Notes: generated by a model from the sequence alone, not told the origin. Positions 7,996-18,628 are shown, counted from the stretch's first letter. The stretch is 64,000 nucleotides of DNA from Wenzhouxiangella sediminis (GCF_003410055.1 NZ_QUZK01000041.1:41001-105000), one strand, 5' to 3'. Made by a program: numbers and translations.

Positions 7996-8621
7996 ACGCC
8001 CAGGCACTGCGCGCCAGGCTGGATGAGGGCCTGGCGGGGCTCGGACTGACGCTCGACGACGCACGAAAGGACCGCCTGCTCGACTATCTGGCCCTGCTCT
8101 CGCGCTGGAATCGCGCCTATAATCTCACGGCGGTCGACGAGCCGGCTGCGATGGTGGACCGTCACCTGGTCGACAGCCTGAGCATCCTGCCCTGGATCGA
8201 CGGCGAGCAGATCGTCGACGCCGGCACCGGCGCCGGCCTGCCGGGCGTGCCGCTGGCCATCGCCTGCCCCGAGCGGCACTTCGTGCTGGTCGACAGCAAC
8301 GGCAAGAAGGTGCGGTTCCTGCGCCAGGTGCGGCGCGAACTGGGACTGGACAACATCGAGCCCGTTCACGCCCGCCTGGAGGAATTCGCGCCCGAGCGGG
8401 CGCCCGACCAGGTGGTCGCGCGGGCCCTGGCGCCCCTGCCGCGCCTGGTCGAACAGCTCGGTCACCTGCTGGCCGGCGGGGCGACCCTGCTGGCCATGAA
8501 GGGCCGGCTTGAAGACGACGAGTGCGCCGCCGTGGCGGATGCGTACAATGTCGAGAGAATCGAACTGAACGTGCCCGGCGCGGGCGGTGCCCGCAGCCTG
8601 GCCATCCTGAGGAAGTCATGA
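7992..8621 (+). CDS. rsmG: 16S rRNA (guanine527-N7)-methyltransferase RsmG
   Basis: SAM-dependent methyltransferase that modifies G527 of 16S rRNA; loss in other bacteria gives low-level streptomycin resistance. The protein shows LLSRWNRAYNLTAV, the RHLVDSLSILPWI block, the SAM-binding motif IVDAGTGAGLPGVPLAI and FVLVDSNGKKVRFLRQV, and RALAPLPRLVEQ. The GTG start overlaps the end of oppF by four bases and its stop overlaps the parA ATG (ATGA). The rsmG-parA-parB order is conserved in many bacteria near the replication origin. About 209 residues, standard for the family. Confidence 0.95.
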   Translation: MNAQALRARLDEGLAGLGLTLDDARKDRLLDYLALLSRWNRAYNLTAVDEPAAMVDRHLVDSLSILPWIDGEQIVDAGTGAGLPGVPLAIACPERHFVLVDSNGKKVRFLRQVRRELGLDNIEPVHARLEEFAPERAPDQVVARALAPLPRLVEQLGHLLAGGATLLAMKGRLEDDECAAVADAYNVERIELNVPGAGGARSLAILRKS

Positions 8622-9454
8622 CACAGCGACGGGCCCGAATCGTGGCCGTAACCAACCAGAAGGGCGGCGTGGGCAAGACCACGACGGCGCTCAACCTCGC
8701 CGCCGGCCTGGCCGAACTCGAGCGCCGCGTTCTGCTGATCGACATCGATCCGCAGGGCAATGCCACGACCGGCTCGGGCGTCGAACTCGAGGACGAGCAG
8801 AACACCCTGTGCGAGGTGCTGATGGGCGATTGCGCCCTCTCGGAAGCGGTCGTCCACGTCGAGGCGATGGGTTTCGACCTGGTGCCGGCCAACGGCGACC
8901 TGACCGCCGCCGAGGTGGCGCTGATGGACGAAGATGACCGCGCCACGGTGCTGCGCGGGGCGCTGGCCAACGCGGCATCGCGCTATCACCACATCATCAT
9001 CGACTGCCCGCCGTCGCTGAACGTGCTCACCCTCAACGCCCTGACGGCGGCCGACTCGGTGCTGATCCCGATGCAGTGCGAGTACTACGCGCTCGAGGGG
9101 CTGACCGCGCTGCTGGGCACCATCGAGCAGATCCAGAACTCGGTGAACCCGGAGCTCGAGATCGAGGGCCTGGTCCGCACCATGTTCGATATTCGCAACA
9201 ACCTCTCCGGTGCCGTCTCGCGCCAGTTGTCCGAGCATTTCGGCGACAAGCTCTACGCCACCGTCGTGCCGCGCAACGTGCGCGTGGCCGAGGCGCCGAG
9301 CTACGGCCAGTCGGTGATCCACTACGACCGTGATTCGCGCGGCGCTGTGGCCTACCTGGGCCTGGCCGGCGAATACCTGCGACGCATGGGCGAGGCCGCG
9401 CGTGCGCCCTCGGCTACCGCGCAGGACCTGGCCGCCGAAGAACAACGCCTGTAG
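8618..9454 (+). CDS. parA: Chromosome-partitioning ATPase ParA (Soj)
   Basis: Walker-type ATPase that segregates chromosomal origins together with ParB. The N-terminus RIVAVTNQKGGVGKTTTALN is the deviant Walker A motif, LLIDIDPQGNATTGSG is the A' motif and HIIIDCPPSLNVLTLNAL is Walker B. The ATG at 8618 overlaps the rsmG stop (ATGA) and places the P-loop near residue 16 as usual; longer in-frame starts would only add a sequence encoded antisense to nothing recognisable. 278 residues. ParB follows 13 bp downstream. Confidence 0.96.
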   Translation: MTQRRARIVAVTNQKGGVGKTTTALNLAAGLAELERRVLLIDIDPQGNATTGSGVELEDEQNTLCEVLMGDCALSEAVVHVEAMGFDLVPANGDLTAAEVALMDEDDRATVLRGALANAASRYHHIIIDCPPSLNVLTLNALTAADSVLIPMQCEYYALEGLTALLGTIEQIQNSVNPELEIEGLVRTMFDIRNNLSGAVSRQLSEHFGDKLYATVVPRNVRVAEAPSYGQSVIHYDRDSRGAVAYLGLAGEYLRRMGEAARAPSATAQDLAAEEQRL

Positions 9455-9467
9455 GAATTCTGAGCCG

Positions 9468-10355
9468 ATGGCCGCATCCCGTAAGAAGAAACCCCTGGGC
9501 CGCAACCTCGACGCCCTGCTCGGCAAGACCCGGGCGGCGGCCGAGCAGGAAAGTCCCGACGGCGAATTGCACGGTTTGAAGGAGCTGCCGGTCGATGTCA
9601 TCGAGCCCGGCCGCTACCAGCCGCGCTCGGCCATGGACCCCGATCGGTTGCAGGAGCTGTCGGACTCGATCAAGGAACAGGGCCTGGTCCAGCCCGTGGT
9701 GGTGCGCCCGTTGGCAAAGCAGGGCCGCTACGAACTGATTGCCGGCGAGCGACGCTGGCGTGCCTGCCAGATGGCGGGCATGACCACCATACCGGCGCTG
9801 GTGCGCGAGATCGCCGACGAGGCCACCCTGGCCCTGGCGCTGATCGAGAACATCCAGCGCGAGGACCTCAATCCGCTCGAGGAAGCCGTCGCGCTCCGCC
9901 GCCTGATCGAGGAATTCGGTCTCACCCACGAACAGGCCGCGCGCAGCGTCGGTCGCTCCCGCACGTCGGTGACCAACCTGCTGCGCCTGATGGAGCTGGC
10001 GCCGGAAGTGCGCGAGCTGGTCGACCAGAAACAGCTCGACATGGGCCATGCCCGCGCCCTGCTCACGCTGGAGCGCCCCGATCAGATCCGCGCCGCGCGC
10101 CAGGTCGTCGACCAGGATCTGTCGGTTCGCCAGACCGAAGCGCTGGTGCGGCGCATGCGCGAGGGCAGGCCCGAGTCGAAGAAATCCAAGGGCGAGCACA
10201 AGTCCGCCGACATCCAGCGCCTGGAACAGGAACTCACCGAAACCCTGTGCGCCCCGGTCAGCGTCAAGCACTCCAACTCCGGCAAGGGCCAGGTCACCAT
10301 CAGGTACACCAGCCTCGACGAGCTCGACGGCCTGCTGGAGCGTTTCAAGCGCTAG
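9468..10355 (+). CDS. parB: Chromosome-partitioning protein ParB (Spo0J)
   Basis: DNA-binding partner of ParA that loads onto parS sites. It has an N-terminal KPLGRNLDALLGK segment (the ParA-interacting region), the ParB/Srx CTPase domain with IEPGRYQPRSAMD, the GERRWRACQMAG motif and ALIENIQREDLNPLEEA, then a helix-turn-helix DNA-binding region (EQAARSVGRSRTSVTNLLRL) and a C-terminal dimerisation domain. 295 residues. ATG 9468 follows the parA stop by 13 bp. I saw no clear consensus parS site in this window by eye. The gene converges with the SDR gene after only seven bases. Confidence 0.96.
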   Translation: MAASRKKKPLGRNLDALLGKTRAAAEQESPDGELHGLKELPVDVIEPGRYQPRSAMDPDRLQELSDSIKEQGLVQPVVVRPLAKQGRYELIAGERRWRACQMAGMTTIPALVREIADEATLALALIENIQREDLNPLEEAVALRRLIEEFGLTHEQAARSVGRSRTSVTNLLRLMELAPEVRELVDQKQLDMGHARALLTLERPDQIRAARQVVDQDLSVRQTEALVRRMREGRPESKKSKGEHKSADIQRLEQELTETLCAPVSVKHSNSGKGQVTIRYTSLDELDGLLERFKR

Positions 10356-10362
10356 CTGACGC

Positions 10363-11193
10363 TTAGCCGCCTGGTCGTTTTTCCCGCTTCAGCCGCGCCT
10401 TGGTGCGCGCGCCCTTTTTCTCCAGCATGGGTCGCAGCGCGCGTCCGATGCGTGGGAACAGATAGCTGATGGTGGTCAGGTAGCCGCTGGCTTTCGGCAT
10501 CGGGTAGTCGCCCGGACCGTCGTCGACGGCCCTGACGATGACCGCCGCCACCTGCTCGGCCGTCGAGACCGGCTGGGAGAAGGTCAGGTCGGTGGCGCCG
10601 TCGATGTCGTCCATGATGAAGCCGGTGTCGATCGGGCCCGGCGAGACGCTGGCAAAGCGAATGCCTTCGCCGAGCAACTCCTCTTTCAGGGCCAGGGTGA
10701 ACGCGCGCAGTCCGAACTTGGTGGCCGAGTAAGTCGCCGACCCCGGAACCGGGGTGCGCCCGGCCAGCGAGGCGACGTTGATCACCGCCGCGCGCCTGGA
10801 CTTCCTCAGGTGGGGCAGCGCCAGTCGGGTGGCCACCAGGGGCGCCTTGAGGTTGACGTCGACCATGCGGGCCACATCGTCGGCGCTGATGTTCTCGAAT
10901 GGCCCCCTTGCGTGGTAACCGGCGTTGTTGACCAGGACGTCGATCGTGCCGAAACGCTGCTCGGCCTCGGCCAGCATGGCGGCGAAGGCGTCGCTGTCGG
11001 TGATGTCCATCGGGGCGATCCGGGCCCGCTCGCCGATATCGAGCTGGTCGGCGAACTCGCGCAGCTTCTCCTCGCCGCGGGCGATCAGGACCAGGTTGGC
11101 GCCGCGCTCGGCGAAGGCGCGTGCGGCGGCCGCGCCCACGCCCATCGAGGCACCGGTGATGACGACGGTCACGCCACGAAAGTCCTGGGTCAT
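10363..11193 (-). CDS. SDR family oxidoreductase
   Basis: Classical short-chain dehydrogenase/reductase. The NAD(P)-binding motif TGASMGVGAA is near the N-terminus, followed by VLVNNAG, the catalytic serine in INVASLAGRTP and the YSATK catalytic Tyr-Lys pair, then VSPGPIDTGF. A basic C-terminal tail (about 30 residues, rich in Lys/Arg) follows the Rossmann domain. The substrate cannot be inferred. It ends seven bases from parB in convergent orientation with no obvious terminator between them, and starts a block of accessory genes between parB and the atp operon. Confidence 0.88.
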   Translation of the reverse strand: MTQDFRGVTVVITGASMGVGAAAARAFAERGANLVLIARGEEKLREFADQLDIGERARIAPMDITDSDAFAAMLAEAEQRFGTIDVLVNNAGYHARGPFENISADDVARMVDVNLKAPLVATRLALPHLRKSRRAAVINVASLAGRTPVPGSATYSATKFGLRAFTLALKEELLGEGIRFASVSPGPIDTGFIMDDIDGATDLTFSQPVSTAEQVAAVIVRAVDDGPGDYPMPKASGYLTTISYLFPRIGRALRPMLEKKGARTKARLKREKRPGG

Positions 11194-11257
11194 GCTGATA
11201 CTCCGGTGAATTGCACCCTTCGTGCGGGACTATAACCGAGCCCGGGCGGCGACGCGC

Positions 11258-11476
11258 TCACTCGGGCTCGTCCGACAGTCGGAACACGGTTTCCACCGGC
11301 TGGCCGAACGTCCATGCGATCTTCAGCGCGACTTCGAGCGACGGGCTGTAGCGCCCGCGCTCGATCGCGATGATCGTCTGCCGCGAAACGCCCACGGCCG
11401 CGGCGAGGTCCTGTTGGGTCATGCCGTCGCCGGCCTGGCGTAGTTCGCGCACGCGGTTGTTGATGGCGGCGCCCAC
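11258..11476 (-). CDS. XRE-family helix-turn-helix transcriptional regulator
   Basis: A 72-residue single-domain regulator: NNRVRELRQAGDGMTQQDLA then the recognition helix region VGVSRQTIIAIERGRYSPSL. Such tiny Cro/C1-type proteins often follow a small membrane protein gene. The GTG start at 11476 lies one base after the TGA of the upstream membrane protein gene, so the two are almost certainly co-transcribed and coupled. Its likely operator is the group of TTTACA/TGTAAA repeats at 11957-12016 upstream of the pair, which would make it autoregulatory; this is inference from position and symmetry. Confidence 0.85.
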   Translation of the reverse strand: MGAAINNRVRELRQAGDGMTQQDLAAAVGVSRQTIIAIERGRYSPSLEVALKIAWTFGQPVETVFRLSDEPE

Positions 11477-11477
11477 C

Positions 11478-11924
11478 TCAGATGCCCCGCCGGTGGAACC
11501 AGATGGTCAGCGCCAGTTCGACCACGGTGGACAGGAACACGCCCGCCATCAGGGCGTTGGCGATGATGACCGGCTGCTGCCAGAAACTCGCGCCGACCAT
11601 GCCGCCGCCGATGATCATCAGCACGATCGAGACCACGCAGAAGCCCAGCACGAGCCCGCTGGTGTTGCCGGAACGCCAGGCGATCAGGCGATCGCGCTCG
11701 TCTTCGTTCTCGGCGCCGGAGATGGCAGCCACGAGGATATGGAAGCCAACCAGGATGATCACGAGCAGGATCGTGAAGCCGACCGACAGGCCGAACATCG
11801 CGGCCATGTGCAGCTGTTCGGCGCGCCAGAGATTGATGACCGATGAGAAATACAGCGCGCCGATGACCAGCAGGCTAACGAGGGTGCCCCAGGCGCTTTT
11901 TTCCTGAAAAGACATCGAAGACAT
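11478..11924 (-). CDS. Small four-helix integral membrane protein (DUF2178-like)
   Basis: A hydrophobic protein of about 148 residues with four predicted membrane segments arranged in two hairpins, separated by a charged loop (ISGAENEDERDRLIAWRSG). The loop and the genetic pairing with a tiny XRE regulator resemble DUF2178-type proteins; biochemical function is unknown. I chose ATG 11924 because AAGGAG lies about nine bases upstream; an ATG at 11945 is the longest alternative and would overlap that Shine-Dalgarno. The XRE gene begins one base after its stop. A cluster of inverted TTTACA repeats lies 33 bp and more upstream. Confidence 0.7.
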   Translation of the reverse strand: MSSMSFQEKSAWGTLVSLLVIGALYFSSVINLWRAEQLHMAAMFGLSVGFTILLVIILVGFHILVAAISGAENEDERDRLIAWRSGNTSGLVLGFCVVSIVLMIIGGGMVGASFWQQPVIIANALMAGVFLSTVVELALTIWFHRRGI

Positions 11925-11956
11925 GATTCGCGGCTCCTTGTTCACCGACGGATTGA

Positions 11957-12016
11957 TGTAAAGCAGGTTTTACATAATGTAAAGTCCGCTTTACCTGAAG
12001 TCAAGTCAACTTTACA
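11957..12016. promoter_or_regulatory. Candidate operator cluster with TGTAAA/TTTACA inverted repeats
   Basis: TGTAAA at 11957-11962 faces TTTACA at 11969-11974; TGTAAAG at 11978-11984 faces CTTTAC at 11989-11994; a further TTTACA sits at 12011-12016 with a degenerate partner. The 60-bp patch is AT-rich against a GC-rich background and lies between the divergent membrane-protein/XRE pair and the ECF sigma gene. The symmetry suits a dimeric XRE repressor. Binding is inferred only. Confidence 0.6.
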
Positions 12017-12089
12017 TGTCGGCGGCCCGGGTGCTCCGGCACAATCGAGTCTGCGACCTTTTCCCGCGCCCGGGCGTCTATACACCGAC

Positions 12090-12632
12090 ATGAGCCTCTC
12101 GAGCCCCATCGACGATCTGGCCCTGGCCGCCCTGAAGCGACGCTGTCGTCGCACCCAGGAACGCGTCTATCGCCGGTATTCGCAGCCGGCCTGGACCCTG
12201 GCGGTCCGGCTGAGCGGCTGCGAGGCGCGCGCCTGGGATGCGGTCCAGCAGGCCTTCGTGCTGGCTTTCGAGCGAATCGGCCAGCTCAGGAAGGCCGAGC
12301 AATTCGGTTTCTGGCTGCGCCGCATCCTGGTCAACCAGGTGATGGACCAGCACCGGCGCCAGGCCGCCGAGCGGCCGGAAATCGACGAATGCGGGGAATT
12401 CCGCGATCACGACTCGGCGCTGGACCTGGAGCGGGCCTTCGCCGAGCTCGACGCACTCGACCGCCAGGTGGTCTGGCTGCACGACGCCGAGGGCATGAAA
12501 CACGCCGAGATCGCCGAACTGGCCGGGCAGACCGTGTCCTGGTCGAAGTCCCGGCTGGCGCGGGCGCGCGAAAAGCTCAGGAACCGATTGACGGCCGACG
12601 AAGTAGCGGCCAGGAGCATGGAACATGGATGA
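12090..12632 (+). CDS. ECF-type RNA polymerase sigma factor
   Basis: About 180 residues with the two sigma domains of the extracytoplasmic-function class: region 2 (VYRRYSQPAWTLAVRLSGCE ... AWDAVQQAFVLAFERIGQL ... FGFWLRRILVNQVMDQHRR) and region 4 (LDALDRQVVWLHDAEGMKHA followed by EIAELAGQTVSWSKSRLARA). It would redirect RNA polymerase in response to an envelope signal. Its 3' end overlaps the next gene by eight bases; that gene encodes a single-span membrane protein in the position usually held by an anti-sigma factor. The target promoters are unknown. Confidence 0.88.
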   Translation: MSLSSPIDDLALAALKRRCRRTQERVYRRYSQPAWTLAVRLSGCEARAWDAVQQAFVLAFERIGQLRKAEQFGFWLRRILVNQVMDQHRRQAAERPEIDECGEFRDHDSALDLERAFAELDALDRQVVWLHDAEGMKHAEIAELAGQTVSWSKSRLARAREKLRNRLTADEVAARSMEHG

Positions 12633-13104
12633 CGCCATCGACTTCACCCGGATGAACCGCTCCGGTCCGCCCGACGATCTGTGGCCGGCCATCGCCGGCG
12701 AGCTGGACCGGCACAGGAAGCACCGCCTCGTGCGGCGCGTCTCGGCCCTGGCGGCGATGGTCACCGTGGTCGTGCTGGCCAGCGTGTTCGTGCAGATGCC
12801 GGAACCGACCTCGGAGCCCGGAACGCCATCGACCGGCTCGGAAATGATGTCGCTGGCGGATCTGCGCGCCGCTTCGGCGCGGCTCGAAAACCGTCTGGCC
12901 GATCATCGGCAACGACCGGTCGGCGGCCTGGAACTCGAGTCCCTGCTCTGGCTGGAGACGGAGCTTGCCTGGCTCGACCAGCAGCTGGCCGAGGCGCCCG
13001 CCGACCCCGATCTCTGGCGGCAGCGCATCGAACTGCTGGCTGAACTCAATCGGCGCTACGCCGACGGCGACTGGCGGCGCGAGATGCTGCTGGCCAGCGT
13101 CTGA
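12625..13104 (+). CDS. Putative anti-sigma factor, single-span membrane protein
   Basis: A 159-residue protein with a short cytoplasmic N-terminus (DLWPAIAGELDRHRKHRL), one membrane segment (about residues 40-58, ALAAMVTVVVLASVFV) and a C-terminal domain rich in helices and leucines. It overlaps the ECF sigma gene by eight bases, as anti-sigma genes typically do. I see no His-Cys zinc motif of the ZAS class, so if it is an anti-sigma factor it belongs to a non-zinc type. The role is inferred from topology and position only; sequence family not recognised. Confidence 0.6.
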   Translation: MDDAIDFTRMNRSGPPDDLWPAIAGELDRHRKHRLVRRVSALAAMVTVVVLASVFVQMPEPTSEPGTPSTGSEMMSLADLRAASARLENRLADHRQRPVGGLELESLLWLETELAWLDQQLAEAPADPDLWRQRIELLAELNRRYADGDWRREMLLASV

Positions 13105-13152
13105 ACGAGACGACCGAATACTGACACGGAATACTCCAAGGAGGAGTTGGAC

Positions 13153-14211
13153 ATGAGAGTAATGCTGATTGCACTGACCATCCTGACGCTGATGGCGCCC
13201 CAGTGGGCGGCTGCGCAGGACGAAGCGGGCGGCGCGGATGCGGCCGAGGAAGCCGCCAAACGCGAAGCCCTGCGCGCCGAACTCGAGCAGGCTCGCAACG
13301 AAGTGGCCGAGGCCGCCCGCAAGCTGGCCCGGATCCAGCGTGAACTGGCCGACGTGGACGTCGAAGCCATGCGCTTCGAGCGGCTCGAAGCCCTGGAAGA
13401 GATGGAGCATCTCAAGGGGTTCGAGGGCGAGATGGCGGGCATGGAAGAGCGCATCCACCGCGAAGTGATCCGCGGCCTGCGCATGACCCGGCCGCGCCTG
13501 GGCGTCCTGCTCGGTGGCGAGGACGATCCCAACGAGATCGTCGGCGTCACCCCCGGCAGCGGCGCCGAGAAGGCCGGCATCGAGTCCGGTGACCGACTGA
13601 TCGCCATTGACGGGCAGGCCGTCGATGCCGCCGACCCCGACAGCCTGCGTGCCCCGATGGAGGGCGTCGAGGCCGGCGACAGCGTACCGGTCGAGATCGA
13701 ACGCAACGGCGAACGAATGACCCTGGACGTCACGGTGTCCTCGCCGGCCCGCAACTTCCACGTGATCACGCACGACATCAAGGGGCCGCCGCCGGCGCCG
13801 GATGCGCCCGATGCCCCCCGAATCGACCGGGAGGTGATCGTCATCGATGGCGACCGGAAGTGGGTCCCCGAGCCGCCCCTGCCTCCGCGTCTCGCCGGAC
13901 TCGGCCGCCACAGCGACATGATCAGCAACCACGCCGGGCTCGAGCCCTATTTCGGAACCGCCGAGGGCGTGGTCGTCCTGCGCATCGATCCCGACAATCC
14001 CCTCCGGCTCGAGGACGGCGACGTCGTGCTGAGCATAGACGGTGAGGCCGTCGACCGGCCGGTCGAAATCGGCCGGGTCCTGCTCGGCCGGGGCGGCGAG
14101 ACGGTCAGCCTCGAGGTCATGCGCGCCGGCGAGCGCATCACGATCGACGCCGAGCTGCCCGCCTCGAAAGCGGTCTCCGCGTTGCTGCGGCAGTTCCATC
14201 CCGGCCTGTGA
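13153..14211 (+). CDS. Secreted or periplasmic protein with two PDZ domains
   Basis: About 352 residues. A signal peptide (MRVMLIALTILTLMAPQWAAA) is followed by an alanine/glutamate-rich coiled-coil region (about 30-105) and two PDZ-like domains: one around RLGVLLGGEDDP ... GVTPGSGAEKAGIESGDRL, the second near the C-terminus with EGVVVLRIDPDNPLRLEDGD. No protease catalytic motif is visible, so it is a PDZ-only protein, not a DegP homologue. ATG 13153 is preceded by AAGGAGGAG at 13138-13146 with six-base spacing, better than the TTG at 13147. It lies downstream of the sigma/anti-sigma-like pair and may be part of its sensory arm or a target; this is inference. A terminator follows. Confidence 0.8.
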   Translation: MRVMLIALTILTLMAPQWAAAQDEAGGADAAEEAAKREALRAELEQARNEVAEAARKLARIQRELADVDVEAMRFERLEALEEMEHLKGFEGEMAGMEERIHREVIRGLRMTRPRLGVLLGGEDDPNEIVGVTPGSGAEKAGIESGDRLIAIDGQAVDAADPDSLRAPMEGVEAGDSVPVEIERNGERMTLDVTVSSPARNFHVITHDIKGPPPAPDAPDAPRIDREVIVIDGDRKWVPEPPLPPRLAGLGRHSDMISNHAGLEPYFGTAEGVVVLRIDPDNPLRLEDGDVVLSIDGEAVDRPVEIGRVLLGRGGETVSLEVMRAGERITIDAELPASKAVSALLRQFHPGL

Positions 14212-14219
14212 TCCGGGCC

Positions 14220-14250
14220 GCGGGCGGCACACGGCTTGCCGCCCGCTTTT
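14220..14250 (+). terminator. Rho-independent terminator after the PDZ gene
   Basis: A perfect ten-base stem (GCGGGCGGCA with TGCCGCCCGC) around a seven-base loop is followed by TTTT. It lies nine bases after the stop of the PDZ gene and isolates it from the atp operon. Confidence 0.8.
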
Positions 14251-14265
14251 CTCCCCTGCTATAAT
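14236..14265 (+). promoter_or_regulatory. Candidate sigma-70 promoter of the atp operon
   Basis: TATAAT at 14260-14265 is a perfect -10 box, with TTGCCG at 14236-14241 as a fair -35 box at 18-bp spacing. The -35 box overlaps the distal arm of the preceding terminator. Transcription would start about 90 bp before atpI. Predicted from consensus only. Confidence 0.5.
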
Positions 14266-14365
14266 TCTCTGGATTTGTGGCCACCGGTGATGCCTTAAGC
14301 GTCGGCGGTGGCATTTTTGTCGATGCGCATCGACGTTTCGACAGGCCCGACATCGAAGCAGGACA

Positions 14366-14761
14366 GTGGCGAGGGACGGACAGGTGCAGGAGAGATTCGC
14401 GCACACCGTGGTCTGGCTGCTTCGCCTGCAGGCGGTGCTCAGCGTGATCGGAGCGCTCGCCTTCGGCCTGCTGGCCGGCGTCCCGCAGGGGCTGGCCGTG
14501 CTGGTGGGCGGCGGCATCGGCATCGTGCTCACGGCCGTCAGCGCGCTGCGCGCCGGAGCGGTCTCGAGCGGCGCCGAGCCGTCGCAGATGATGGGGGCCT
14601 TCTACAGAGCCATGGCGCTGAAGCTGGCCCTGGCGGTGGTGCTGTTCGTCATCGTCGCCAAGTGGTTTGCCGGTTTCTTCGCGCCGGTGCTGACAGGATA
14701 CGTGGCCACCGTACTGGCCTACTGGTTTGCGCTGTTGCGCCTCGGGCGCGCGGCTTCGTGA
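14366..14761 (+). CDS. atpI: ATP synthase protein I
   Basis: First gene of the atp operon. AtpI is a small membrane protein that assists assembly of the c-ring and is not part of the finished enzyme. The 131-residue product has about four hydrophobic segments (LLRLQAVLSVIGALAFGLLA, AVLVGGGIGIVLTAVSAL, ALKLALAVVLFVIVAKWFA and VATVLAYWFALLRLG) and the arrangement typical of the family. GTG 14366 is the start; no in-frame ATG gives a better N-terminus. atpB starts 27 bp downstream. Position directly before atpB makes the call firm despite low sequence conservation in the family. Confidence 0.85.
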   Translation: MARDGQVQERFAHTVVWLLRLQAVLSVIGALAFGLLAGVPQGLAVLVGGGIGIVLTAVSALRAGAVSSGAEPSQMMGAFYRAMALKLALAVVLFVIVAKWFAGFFAPVLTGYVATVLAYWFALLRLGRAAS

Positions 14762-14764
14762 TGA

Positions 14765-15574
<810 letters not shown>

Positions 15575-15605
15575 TTCGATTAACCCGTAACCCAAGCTCA
15601 AGTAG

Positions 15606-15893
<288 letters not shown>

Positions 15894-15948
15894 TCGGCGC
15901 GAGTAACCGTTTACTGAAACCAAACGCGAATTACTGCAGGGGAATGCT

Positions 15949-16422
15949 ATGGATGTCTCGCTAGGCACCCTGGTTGGCCAGGCCGGCACCTTCCTGGTGC
16001 TGGTCCTGGTCACGATGAAGTACGTCTGGCCGCCTCTGACCCAGGCCATGGAAGAGCGTCGGCGCAAGATCGCCGAAGGCCTGGCCCAGTCCGAGGAAGC
16101 CGAACAGGCGCTCGACAAGGCCAATGCCGAAGCCGACGAGATCATCCGCGAGGCCCGTCGCAAGGCCGGCGAGATCATCGAGCAGGCCAGCCAGCGCGGT
16201 AACCAGCTCGTCGAGCAGGCCAAGGAAGAGGCCATCGCCGAGCGCGACCGCCAGGTGCAGGCGGCCGAAGCGGAAATCCGCCAGGCCACCAACCAGGCCC
16301 GCGAGGCGCTACGCGAGCGCGTCGCCGAACTGGCCATCGCTGGCGCCGGACGCGTGATCGAGTCCGAGATCGACGACAAGCGGCATCGCGAGATGCTCGA
16401 CAAGCTGGCCGCGGAACTGTAA
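15949..16422 (+). CDS. atpF: F1Fo ATP synthase subunit b
   Basis: Peripheral-stalk subunit b. A single N-terminal membrane segment (GTLVGQAGTFLVLVLVTMKY) leads into VWPPLTQAMEERRRKIAEGL and then a long, highly charged, alanine-rich coiled coil that dimerises and reaches subunit delta. 157 residues, the normal length. AGGGGA lies a few bases before ATG 15949. atpH starts three bases after the stop. Confidence 0.96.
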   Translation: MDVSLGTLVGQAGTFLVLVLVTMKYVWPPLTQAMEERRRKIAEGLAQSEEAEQALDKANAEADEIIREARRKAGEIIEQASQRGNQLVEQAKEEAIAERDRQVQAAEAEIRQATNQAREALRERVAELAIAGAGRVIESEIDDKRHREMLDKLAAEL

Positions 16423-16425
16423 GCC

Positions 16426-16962
16426 ATGCTCAACCGGACCACACTCGCCCGACCCTACGCCCGTGCCGCCTTCGAGGCGGCGCGTGACGCCGACACGCTG
16501 TCTCGCTGGAGCGAAGCGCTGGAACTCGCGTCCGAGATCGCCGGCACCGAGGAGATGCACTACCTCTCCGGCGATCCGCGCATGGGCGGCGACCGCCTGC
16601 TCGAGCTGATCACCGACATCGGCGGGGAGCGCTTCGACGAGTCGTTCACCAACTTTCTCAAGGTGGTGATCATGAACGGCCGCCTGGAGCTCCTTCCCGA
16701 GATTGCCGTTCAATACGAGCAATACCGGCGCGAAGCCGAGCAGCGCATCCGCGTCGAGGTGTACTCCGCGAAGCCGATGGACGACAAGGAGTCCGGCGAT
16801 CTGGCCGAGCGCCTCAAGGCGCGCTTCGGGCGCGAAGTGGACATGCACGTCGAGGTCGACGAATCCCTGATCGGCGGGGCGGTAATCCGCGCCGGCGACA
16901 AGGTCATCGACGGCAGCGTGCGCGGTCGTCTCGAACAGCTGGGCCGACGAATCAACGCTTAA
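16426..16962 (+). CDS. atpH: F1Fo ATP synthase subunit delta
   Basis: Soluble delta subunit connecting F1 to the peripheral stalk. The N-terminus TTLARPYARAAFEAARDADT is diagnostic, as are FLKVVIMNGRLELLPEIAVQ and the C-terminal DESLIGGAVIRAGDKVIDGS. 178 residues. It starts three bases after the atpF stop. A 67-bp gap with a short leader precedes atpA. Confidence 0.96.
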   Translation: MLNRTTLARPYARAAFEAARDADTLSRWSEALELASEIAGTEEMHYLSGDPRMGGDRLLELITDIGGERFDESFTNFLKVVIMNGRLELLPEIAVQYEQYRREAEQRIRVEVYSAKPMDDKESGDLAERLKARFGREVDMHVEVDESLIGGAVIRAGDKVIDGSVRGRLEQLGRRINA

Positions 16963-17029
16963 AACGGATCGGTCGCGACAGGTATCGGGTCGGCGACCGG
17001 AATGAATTGAATGTTCAAGGATTGCAATC

Positions 17030-18577
<1,548 letters not shown>

Positions 18578-18628
18578 ACGACCATCGATCGGACTGCAGT
18601 CAGTAACCACTAGGACACTGAGAGACAT

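Noticed and set aside
8618..14365. parS sites or an origin of replication near parAB
   Set aside because: I looked for TGTTTCACGTGAAACA-like sequences and DnaA-box clusters and saw none; a computed search would be needed to exclude degenerate sites.
12577..14532. A 651-codon open frame on the minus strand
   Set aside because: It is antisense to the anti-sigma-like and PDZ genes, and the PDZ gene has a strong ribosome-binding site, signal peptide and terminator on the plus strand.
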